A DNA stretch of 50,985 bases, taken from NCBI RefSeq assembly GCF_000711695.1, contig NW_013546900.1, forward strand, positions 1-50,985, read 5' to 3'. Below, piece by piece: positions 32,238 through 41,730 of the stretch; position 1 is the first letter of the stretch, and each line of letters starts with the position of its first letter. The notes under the pieces were generated by a model. It was not told where the DNA came from. It did no database searches and worked only from the letters and a program-made list of their open reading frames with translations. A program made the position numbers and the translations under genes. The DNA comes from Tilletiaria anomala UBC 951 (lineage: Eukaryota > Basidiomycota > Exobasidiomycetes > Georgefischeriales > Tilletiariaceae).

Positions 32238-33368
32238 ATGGCAGTCACCGCCTCTGCAAGCGACCAATCGTCGCCCGCAAAGGCAACACTTGAAATCAAA
32301 GCTGGCGGTGCAACAATCCGACCGAAGCGCAAGGGCAAAGCGAGCGCCTTGCTCCGCGACTATTATGGACTGGGAGGCGGCTTGAGCACTGCAAATGAAG
32401 ATCCCACAGACCCTGGTAAGCAGGCGAAGGGCTTGCTTTCGTATACACTCGTTGTCTGACCGTGCGACGCATCGCACAGACTCCGCGTCTTTTGACAAAA
32501 AAGCTGCATATCGATCGATTGTGGCGTCGAGTACTCTACCTCAGCTTCTCAAGAGAGAGTGTGATCTTCTAACTGGTGCGTTTTATGGAGCTTACGTTGG
32601 AAAGAATATTTCAGCTCAAGTTTCCTGCATGTCGACAGAGCTACGCGAGCTTGATGGGGAGCGGCAATCGTTGGTGTACAACCACCACCACGAGCTCATC
32701 GCGGCAAGTGAAACGATTGCAAAAGTGCGTGCTTAAACTCCGTGTCAGACACAGCACTCATCTGAAACCGTGCTCTCCAACAGATGAAAGCGCGTGCCGA
32801 GTCGCTGGATGGCTCGCTCGATGCACTTCGGGCATCCTTTTCCAACATCTCCCAGCTATTCTCCGACCTCGCACTTCCGAGGCCTCCTCCTGCTTCGTGT
32901 TCCGCTACATCGGATGCGACAGGATCAGCAGCGGAAGCAAAGCCTATTGATGCAGCATCCCCCGGCGTGCATCCAGTAGAGCAGCAGAGCAACAGCAACA
33001 CTGGCCAAACTCGGCAGCTACAAGTAGAGAAGGACGTGCTCGACGTCCGGATAGGTGAAGGATCCGATGCCAAAGTCCTAAAGCTCGACTCGACTACACA
33101 GAAGGAGCTGCTCATGATTGTCGACCTACCGATGCGCCTTCGTGACGCGCTGGTTGCACATGACAGCTCAGCGGAAGTAGGTGCAGACGGACCCGTCGCG
33201 CGAGCCATGCAGGTCACTACAGAGGGATTGACTGAAGCGGAGAAACTCTGGGGTCAAAGGGAGCCGATCATCTCAAAATGGATCGAGGCTGGGATAAACG
33301 ATGTCAAGATCATTGCCAACGAGTGCAGGGTGATCTTGCGAGAAGCATCAGCTGCTTCGTCTAGATAG
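32238..33368 (+). CDS. VPS51: VPS51, GARP/EARP tethering complex subunit
   Basis: Subunit of the GARP complex that tethers endosome-derived vesicles at the trans-Golgi network. Four exons, 32238-32415, 32480-32575, 32639-32724 and 32784-33368, give 314 aa. The N-terminal motif RKGKASALLRDYYGL matches the short segment by which Vps51 binds the SNARE Tlg1. The Vps51/Exo84-like coiled coil follows: LPQLLKRECDLLTELRELDG (joined across intron 2), ERQSLVYNHHHELIAASETI, and MKARAESLDGSLDALRASFS. The C-terminal half has helical stretches (LPMRLRDALVAHD; WIEAGINDVKIIANECRVIL). The length is that of the short fungal form rather than the roughly 780-aa animal protein. It is convergent with NDUFA1, 107 bp apart. 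Confidence 0.93.
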
Positions 33369-33475
33369 CCTTTCTGCATGTACGTCGTTACTGCGCAGCG
33401 CCTTCCTTTCACATAAAATCAAAGCACTTCGCGTTTCTAGTCGATCATGGTACACGATCTCTGGCAAGACAGGAA

Positions 33476-34172
33476 TCAGGTCTGAACCCTCTCCGTTGTC
33501 CAGATGCTTGAAGTAGCAAAGTTGGGTGGCGCGACAGGATTCACCTGAGGGAGCGGGTGTGCCGAGATGCCGCCAGCACAAGTCGTTTTGGTCAGTCCAG
33601 CAGTACCCGGATTTCATCGAGAGGATTCTCTCCACGTTTTTGCGACTCACTGCTTGCCCTCGTAATGACCCTGTCAATCTCTGGTCTCTCTGCATCATCA
33701 TGTGTTCCCAGTCGTCGAGACTGTGCCTTGCGGGCTACAAACCGTGAGAATAAAGGCAAAAGTCCATCAGCATCTGCGTCTTGGGACGGAACGCTTCCCA
33801 ACGGAACGTTCAACATGCCGACGAATCGGTTGCGTAAACCTGATAACTGTTTTCGTCCTCCATAGGAAGCCTTGCAGGCTCTGCCTATCGACACGCGAGC
33901 TGCACGGGAGACAAACGCAGCGAATATCTGAGAACGATGAGGGCCTTGAGCGCTGCCCGACCCTCGTAGTTCTCCACCAGATCTGACATGTGCAATGCCC
34001 TCTTTGACACTTTCCTGCATATATGGAGCCTGAAGGTTCGATCAAGAGTAGAAAGTTCACTCACCTTACCCTCGTTGGTCATCCGCTTTGCCAAGCTGAA
34101 ACCAGAGCCGGTGACGCCGAACATAACAACCACCAAGCCCATTGGCAGCATCGCTTCCCACGGAACTGGCAT
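33476..34172 (-). CDS. Complex I subunit NDUFA1 (MWFE)
   Basis: Small accessory subunit of mitochondrial NADH:ubiquinone oxidoreductase with one membrane helix. Three exons, 34172-34065, 33734-33651 and 33544-33476, all phase 0, give 86 aa. Exon 1 is the conserved start MPVPWEAMLPMGLVVVMFGV with SLAKRMTNEGK. Exon 2 reads PARHSLDDWEHMMMQRDQRL with TGSLRGQA, matching the family pattern of PPRYNLDxW..MMxRDxRLTGxxRGQ. Exon 3 ends in NPVAPPNFATSSIWTTERVQ. The first intron is 330 nt, the longest in any well-supported gene here. Its presence shows that the organism has a nuclear-encoded proton-pumping complex I. It is divergent from MDM31. Confidence 0.88.
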
Positions 34173-34689
34173 TTTGGCGGATTTTTTCGCTCTTTCTTCG
34201 CCTTCTCGGGTTGGAATGAATAGACTTCAGATAGGTTCGCCTGCTTAAGGGGTTCAGAATAGGTGATGCTAGTTTAGTAAACTTGAATTGGAGTTGTGCT
34301 GATGATGAAGAGGGTGAGAGAATAAGAGAGCATCTGCGAGGGCGATTCGCTCGCTTTAACCTCTCTCGGCCGAAAGCTGGACTCTGCTTTCGCTGTCTTA
34401 AAAGCGGCGGGGTTTGCTAACCATAAAATACACGCTTGCAGAGCAACCAATATCCTTAAAATGTAGCTTAACGTTTGCCATTCTTCGTCGGTGTGGCGGT
34501 ATACCTTTGCAGTCGCACGATTCCCTCCCACATGGCAGAGAAACAGCGTACAGGAAATCTGGAAGCGAAGAGGCCTTCGACCGGCATGCGTGCTGACAAT
34601 TGATATCCAACACCCTCGCAGTCTGGCACGTTCGCCGCGGCGGGTCGCCACGCCACTAACGAACCTGCTCTATTGGGCAGCTTTTGACG
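34173..34689. promoter_or_regulatory. Divergent promoter, NDUFA1 / MDM31
   Basis: 517 bp shared by two genes for mitochondrial proteins. I find no coding frame and no clear TATA box. The arrangement allows joint control, but this is inference from position only. Confidence 0.45.
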
Positions 34690-37371
34690 ATGATGCAGAG
34701 GGTTACAAGGTTATTGCTTTTGCAGGAAGGGTTGCGAGCTCAGAGCCTGCGTTCAGCAGGTGCATCCAATCCACACCGTGTGATTACTGCTGCACGGCAG
34801 ATCCCCTTGGAAGACAAGGATCGATACCTTGGCATATATGCATTCTTTAGACAGCTTGCGGCTCGGGAACAGGCAGCCCCTCCGTGCAGCGTGCGAAATG
34901 GTCACGTCCGCTATCTCCATACGTCTCGCTCAGTTGCTACAAACGAAGTCGGAAAGAAAAATGACAAGGACTCAGCATCCGAACAGCCTTCCCCAGAAGA
35001 TGAGCTTCGAGACCGTCTTAGCTTATCACTTCAAACCCAGTCGTCCCAAGAGCCGTTTCACAATTACCCACGCAGCCTGAGGGAGCTCGCATTAGAAGTG
35101 TCTTCGTTTAGAAGGCAACAAGCATCGAATAGCCGCTCTGCTGCATCTGACGAAGGGTCAGGCGAGCACGGCAAGAGCTCCGATGGTACAGGTCATCATG
35201 GCCACAGCCACGGCACTTCGACACGGCCAAACAAAGAAGACCTACTGAAGTATGCTGGTAATTTCTGGACAAGGCTGCGCATTCGTTTCAAATGGTTCAC
35301 CATTCGCTCTTTTCGTCGCTTCAATGCGGACGACATCTCGGCCTTCTTCACGCTTGGCTCGGTCGGCACCATCATTTGGGTGGTTGTTGGAACGACAACC
35401 TTTGTCTCTGTCGTCTTTGCCGCGCTCAACGCTCTCAACTTGCAGCACTGGATTGCGAGGAAGCTAGCAGACTATTTGACGAGCGAAACGGGCGTCACCG
35501 TCGTATTCGAGAGCGCCATCGTGCCGAAATGGAAGGATGGTCGCATCAGCTTCAAGAACGTCTTCATCTCACGCCGGGCACACAATGACCCAGAAGCGCT
35601 CAAGCGTGATCGAGACGCTCTGGTAAAGGGCGATAGGAGGCGGAGAAGACGAGGCACAGCTACAACCGCAGGTCAAGGTATGGCTTGGGAAGGGATGTAC
35701 TATGAAGACGAGGAGATCACCGAACCCATGAGCGACGCAGCTCGCGGCCGAGATCTGGACAACAACGTCAACAGCAACTATACCATGTTCGATCTCAGCG
35801 TCGACAGCATAGATGTGCAGCTCAGCTTCAGCAAGTGGTGGGACGGCAAGGGCTTACTCAAAGACGCGGTTATCAAGGGCATCCGGGGTATCGTTGATCG
35901 TCGCAATGTGTTTTGGGACCCAGAGACGCCGTACGACCCTAAGACAGCTCGCCGCGAACTCCAGCGCGGAGATTTCGAGCTGGAATCACTGGATATCGAA
36001 GATTTTTTGGTAACTATCTATCAGCCTGGCGACTTCCGACCGTTCAACTACAGCGTCTTTAGCGCGCACCTACCAAGGCTCCGCAAGCAGTGGATTTTGT
36101 ATGACCTCCTTTCTGCAGAGCACATCACAGGACAGGTCGACGGATGTCTTTTCAGCTTGCACAAGCCGCAGAGCATCGGTAAGACTACGGAGCGAGAGCG
36201 AGAACTCAACAAGAGTCGATGGGACCAGATGGTGAGCGGCTTGAGCGATGCCCGAGACTCCTGCTTATGATGTTAACCTTCTTGTATTTGTGTGCTCCTA
36301 GACACGCATACGCATCGACGGTGTCAGCATCGATCACATCCAGAGCCAGCAGAGCGAACTCACCGGACCCATGGCGTGGATCACAAGCGGGCGCTTCGAC
36401 GTGGTCGCTGACCTTCGCTTCCCACGCGAGATCCCCGACGATGTGGATATCAATGCGATCTTCTCGGAGATCGCTTCCAACATCTCAGACCTTGTTCACG
36501 GGGATGGGCGCGGCGAGGACGGAGTTGACCGGCCCATTCCGGGGCAGCACAGGCTCAGCGGTCCGGCGATCGAGGCACCTGTGACCGCCGTTGGGCCGAA
36601 CGCGCAGAAAGTCAGCGTCAACCGCGATGTGACTTCACAACACGGGCGCCGCCAAGGATTCAATGAGCCCAGCGCTGAAGGGGTGAATGCCGGGTCGGAA
36701 TTCGCCAATGACGACGATGTCGAGCTTGCAATTCCGCCACCGACGGTGATAATCGACCTGGATGTCCGCTTCAAAGATATCAAGGCTGCCGTGCCGCTTT
36801 TCACCAAAGATCTCAGCTATCGGAACAATGCGTTTGTGAGGCCGATAGTAGCTTTCATGAATGCGCACCGAGTGGGTCTTCTGCTAGTAGGATGCAAGAA
36901 AAGCGTTCGCCGCAAAGCTGACGTTTTCCGATTGATTTCTCAGACATTAATACCAATACACGCGAGAATCGTGATGGACCTCGTGAGTTGCTAGACTGTG
37001 TGATCTTCGCTCGCATTGTAGTGTCTAAGTCCACATCTTTGCCGCTCAGACTGAGTTTGATGGGTCCATGGACCTTGCACAGACAGGACTACTTCCGATA
37101 ATGTCTGACAAGGTGAGCGTTTAGCGCGTGACTCTCGGTCGCCCAGTACGCATCTGACATGGCCCTATCTCCTTTCTCAAATTCACAGATATACGAAGCC
37201 CTCGCAAACCACGTCGTGTCACAGAATGCCAATCAGCAGCGACTGCGCAACATCAGCGTATGGAGTCTTAAGATTCTTGCTGATACGGCGCTGCGTCTAG
37301 TGACACATTTACGCGACTCAGTCACGCGCACACACACGCAACATACAGAGGCTGCCGCCGCCACCACGTAG
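34690..37371 (+). CDS. MDM31/MDM32 family mitochondrial inner-membrane protein
   Basis: Inner-membrane protein needed in yeast for mitochondrial shape, distribution and DNA maintenance, and linked to cardiolipin supply. Five exons, 34690-36231, 36302-36871, 36944-36982 (39 nt), 37050-37112 and 37189-37371, give 798 aa. The start MMQRVTRLLLLQEGLRAQSL is a plausible matrix presequence. Family blocks: LLKYAGNFWTRLRIRFKWFT, then a membrane segment (TLGSVGTIIWVVVGTTTFVS), VVFESAIVPKWKDGRISFKN with VFISRR, DLSVDSIDVQLSFSKWWDGK, RIRIDGVSIDHIQSQ, VIIDLDVRFKDIKAAVPLFT, YRNNAFVRPIVAFMNAHR | TLIPIHARIVMDL, then TEFDGSMDLAQTGL and IYEALANHV. MDM31 and MDM32 are paralogues in yeast; non-Saccharomyces fungi often have one MDM31-like gene, so I keep the family name. 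Confidence 0.92.
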
Positions 37372-37757
37372 AACGAGCCACGGCAATGCTTACGCACAAC
37401 GTATCTTAACACATGTATCCTAGAACCTTGGGTTATTTACGGGCTTAGTTCATTGCGGTGGTACATGCGATTGTCATACACGAAGCCAAGATGTTGAGGC
37501 GTTGAGGAGCTGACAGCTCATCGCGTGGAAAGTGGAATGCCTTTCCGCTCGGCGTGAGTTTGAGATCCAGAATCTCATCGGGAGATGCAACCACCTCTCA
37601 ACTTTCTCTCCGCATAGATCCATGCTACAGTCTGATGATCAATCCTCAAGACGACCTCGGTTCCAACTCCGGACGAGACAAGGCAGGGCAAAGAAAACAT
37701 TCTGGTCGCTCGCCTTTACTGGTTCCCAACCCTGGGTATTGCCTCGCGACGAGAATC
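37372..37757. other. Tandem intergenic region, MDM31 / SNRNP40
   Basis: 386 bp between the MDM31 stop and the next ATG on the same strand, so it holds one 3' UTR and one promoter. No coding frame, TATA box or repeat stands out. Confidence 0.5.
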
Positions 37758-39329
37758 ATGCCCAACGGCATTGGCAGCGCGAGCTCTGCGCTCGTGAAGC
37801 GATCGCGGCCAGATGACGACGAGGATGTCGGCTCGCGAAAGCAGATCGCTATTGCTTCCTCGGACGGAGGAAAGTCCAAAGGGTTGGTCAGAAGCATAAA
37901 GCGCACGAGCGGGTTGCAGGCTCCAATCGTCGCGCTATCCGGGGCCCATAAGGTGAGCTGACGTATAGGCAGGACCGGCGGCTTGAGGAGGAGGAGCCTT
38001 ACCTTCTGATATGACTGGATGTACCCCCCGCTTGTGCTGAACAGGCCGAGATATTGGACTGCAAGTTCTCTCCTGATGGCCAAACGATCGCGGCGGCATC
38101 TTCAGACAAGACCATATGTGAGCAGGAGCTGATTGAATGTGACGAAGCACAGGCAGCTAACGCATGTCTCGTCTTGTCCCCCCAGCCTTGTGGGAGACAT
38201 ATGGCGAGAACGCCAATTTAACCCTGTTACAGGGTCACTCAAAAGCCGTCACAGCCATTTGCTGGTCGCCATCCGCGCCGCGGACATCACCTCGGCTCTT
38301 CTCTGCATCCGCAGACGGGACGTTGATCGTCTGGAATCCATCAACGGGAGAAAAACTACGAAGACTACGAGGGCACAAGGGGATTGTGAATAGCCTCGCC
38401 TGCACAAGAGGGGGAAAGGAGATTCTCGTCAGTGCAGGAGATGATGGGCTTGTGCTGCTGTGGGACCCGGAGGACAAGTACCCGCTTGACAGAATCGAGG
38501 TCGGGTATCCCGTCACGGCAGTAGAGTTCTCGGATGATGGAAGTCAGGTCTTCGTGGCAGGCGTGGATAATGATATTCACGTGGGTGCTTACTGCTCTTG
38601 CTCATCCACAAGTCTGCTATGCTGACCCTTACCGCCTCGAATTCTTCCCACCGCACACCAGGTTTACGACCTTTCTCGGAAAACGATCTTGTTCTCATTA
38701 CGAGGTCACACCGACAGTCCCACCTCACTACAACTCTCTCCGTCCGGCTCATCTCTCCTTTCGTTTTCGCTCGACTCCACTCTTCGGGTATGGGACGTGC
38801 GGCCTTTTGCTCCGGAGCCGCCACCCGGTCACATCGGCAGCGCCCGACTGCATCGGACACTGACGGGGGCCACCTCAGGCTTTGAACAATTGCTGGTCAA
38901 GGTCGCTTGGAGTGCTGATGGCGAAAATGTCGCTGTAGGCGGCGGCGATCGAACGTGTACGGTTTGGAAGTAAGTGTCTCGCTGCGTCCCCAGCTTACCG
39001 TAGAACGACGCTACTGACAAAGGCTCTGGCCTTGCCCTATTTCCAGTGTTGAGAAGTCGAAGATCCTGTACAAGGTAAGCTGCCGCACACGGGCGTCACT
39101 CCCTCTGTGCCGTTGCTGGGGCTGATTTAAACCTTTTCTCTCGAAGCTGCCGGGGCACAAAGGCACTTGCACAGCAGCCGCCTTTCATCCCTACGAGCCG
39201 ATCAGTGAGTACATGATCGACTCCCGCATACCTACGATGACGATCGCTGAGGTTCACTATCTTCGCATGTGTCCAGTCGTCTCGAGTTCAACGGACCAAA
39301 CGCTTTTGCTTGGGGAGATTGACATCTAG
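37758..39329 (+). CDS. U5 snRNP 40 kDa WD40 protein (SNRNP40/Cwf17 type)
   Basis: WD40 propeller protein of the U5 snRNP and Prp8 neighbourhood of the spliceosome. Seven exons, 37758-37952, 38045-38117, 38186-38580, 38662-38969, 39047-39074 (28 nt), 39147-39204 and 39277-39329, give 369 aa. The basic N-terminus (ALVKRSRPDDDED) leads to the typical LQAPIVALSGAHKAEILDCK with FSPDGQTIAAASSDKTI. The repeats read LWETYGENANLTLLQGHSKA, LFSASADGTLIVWNPSTGEK, ILVSAGDDGLVLLWDPEDKY, LRGHTDSPTSLQLSPSG..LRVWDVRPF and NVAVGGGDRTCTVWN. The end, LYKLPGHKGTCTAAAFHP.. SSSTDQTLLLGEID, is diagnostic for this family against other WD40 proteins. Gene convergent with the next locus, 55 bp apart. Confidence 0.92.
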
Positions 39330-39384
39330 TAGGCAATCTGTACGCCTACTGAATAAATGGAAGTGGAAGTACAGCATTCGAGAA

Positions 39385-41730
39385 TTATGACAGTGTGCCT
39401 TCAGATGAAGGCATACATCGAACCGGGACGCTCGAACGAAGCAGTGCTGCTGCGGAAACTATGCGAGAGGTCAATGGTGGAAGTGAAACTCGTATGAGAC
39501 TTCCTGTTGGCATGGTGCAGAGGCGAGCGAGGAGGAAGTTCGGTTCTTGCGATGATGCGTGTCGTCGCCGGCGAAGAATTGGGGATGGCCGCCAGGGAAA
39601 GTCAGCCGGTTTTGTTGCTCTGAGCTTTTCGAGCAGCTGACTCAGGGTCACTTGGACGTCCAGTCTGTGCGCAATGACCGAGCCAATGTCGAACGTGACG
39701 TCCGTGACAGCTAAGTAATTCTCTTCGGTTCTTTCAGTCAGTGCCGAGAGACCGGACTCGTGCGAGTCAACGGAAGGGCAGCGCCTTATGGAGATGAGGT
39801 TGCCGAGGAAGGTGTTGCTGGCCGAGTCACGCGCGCTGATGGGCATGTGCAGCGCGTTGAAGCTGCCCGTCCGAGGGAGCGATGGCCTGCTGAACATTGG
39901 CACGTACGAGGGTCACTCGGTGAGGTAGTCAGTGGCGGTCTGCAAGCTTAGACATTGAAGATCATTCGCAGGACGAGGGGCAGCTGCCATGGTGAGCTGT
40001 TCAAAGTCCTTCTTGATGTCGGGGGCATCAGCTGCAAGCGTAGTGACGGAGGCGGACTCTCAGACCACAGCAAGCGGGAATCCCGCGGCGTCTACGCACC
40101 CGAAGAGGAAGTTGTGCTGCTTCGAATGCGGTTACTGCTCGAGCTGAGGGAAGGGCACAAGGGCGAGCTGCCGCCGATCATTAGCGAGTACAAGTCCCAC
40201 CTCGCAGTACCGAGGAACCGTCCGTCGTCGAGGGAAAGCGTGGGCAGCGCGTAAGGCAGGATGAACCTCGAGCGTCCTGCGACGTCGACAGAAGAGACGT
40301 CCCCGCGCAAGTGGACCGTGGACTGGGCATCTGCAGGCATAACGAGGTATGGGCCTTGCGCAAGCCCCGAATTGGCACGCTGCGACCGGCGTGTGACAAT
40401 GCGCGTCGAGCACGTTGCTGGGGCGCAACGAGCCTTGCACAGGCGAGCGGTAGTACTGCTCGTTGAACGCAGGTGTTTGCGAGAACAAGAGTCCGCGCCC
40501 GTCAAAGTCGCCGGTGAAGGCTTTGCCGATGCTCATGTCGAATGTATGCGTGAGGACCAAGGTTGCCAACGCATTGTCCGAAGTGACACAGGCTGCAGTC
40601 TGATCCGAGCGGTTCTGAGGCCGAGCACAGTGGACTCTGGAAGACGCATAGCAGCTTATGCAAGAGATCGATCGTGCTGCCGTGCTTTGAAGGCTAGCAG
40701 ACAGTGGGTCGGCACGCGACGCGTCTTTAGCCCCACTGCTCGGCTTCTACTGCTGCTTCGGCCGTCAAGTGTGCTGGTGCTGCTGCTCTGCCGCGAGAAG
40801 CCGTCGTCAAGAAACTGGATGCGCATGAAAAGCGGGGAAAAAGGCGTGCCATAGTCCAGCTTGGAGAAGACGACCGCTGTTGATCGTGACGACGCGGCGG
40901 ACGAGTAGCCCTGCAAGGGTGTGATGAAGAAGAAGCCGCGAGCCCTGGAGAACGCTTGACGGAGAGCCTGTCTGCAGACGAAGGAGACGGAAGTCAGCTC
41001 GATGCGAGCAGATGGCTGTCAATATGCAAAAGCTCGCCATCATAAAGGGTGCGGCTGCTTGTGGAAGAGCAGTATGGCAATGCCAATACCTGGAAAGGGC
41101 CTTCCATCGCTTCTTGACGACCTCTTCGCTGTGCCGCAAGGCCGACACGGCGCGAAAACCTTGCACGCGGACAGCCTTAAACTTGGTGCCTTCAACGGTG
41201 GGGCTCTGCATCGTGTCCGAGGCGGCGCACAGCACGTCATCTATCTGCTGCCAGTCATCGTATCACGTCGTTGTCCACTTCAATACGGCTGCTGCGCTCC
41301 TCTTGGCCGAAGGGGCCGTTGCGCGCGAGCTCATGCGTGAGCTGGGCCGCGCAAAGTGGCGCTCGAGCGTGCTGAATTCGATGTCGAGTAACTGGTGTGG
41401 AGGGCAATGCGATGCTCTTGACGGCAGGCGATACAGAAAGGAGTGGCCGTCGACGACCGAGCCGGGTATCGACCTGGCTCTTAGGGAGAGAATGAGACAA
41501 ATGGATAACATCTGTGAGGCTCTCCGTGCTCCATCTTGCTCTTGACTTCGAATGGGCCTGTGATAGGGGAGGGGGCTTGCTTCGGCCCCTGCCAGTTTTG
41601 CCTTCGTGATCGAAGCCGTGTTGATTAGCGACAGAGCAAGCGTACCCGGAAGGCGAAGGGAGAAGATGGGACACGCTGGCATTCCATGGGGTACCAGCTG
41701 CATGGTATATACGCGGGTGACACCAGGCAT
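39385..41730 (-). CDS. Unrecognised multi-exon gene (hypothetical protein)
   Basis: I do not recognise this protein. A consistent model has exons 41730-41287, 41244-41090, 40971-40737, 40599-40441, 40379-40100 and from 40031. Phases agree at every junction, and three introns have good donors or branch sites (for example GTGCGT..CTTGCAG at 40099-40032). The frame reaches a TGA at 39913, giving 463 aa. Alternatively a 30-nt intron (GTGACC..CAG) there would continue the same frame to 39385, where coding character persists (TDVTFDIGSVIAHRLDVQVT with LSQLLEKL). Readable segments include FKAVRVQGFRAVSALRHSEE with VVKKRWKAL, LDYGTPFSPLFMRIQFLDD, THTFDMSIGKAFTGDFDGRG, and ADAPDIKKDFEQLTMAA. No signal peptide or clear membrane helix. 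The first exon is the least certain. Confidence 0.45.

Noticed and set aside
34032-34044. GGTTCGATC resembling a tRNA B box in the NDUFA1 intron
   Set aside because: No A box at the right distance and no pairing acceptor stem.
40261-40854. 197-codon plus-strand frame opposite the unrecognised gene
   Set aside because: Arg-rich shadow; the minus strand has several phase-consistent introns with protein-like exons.
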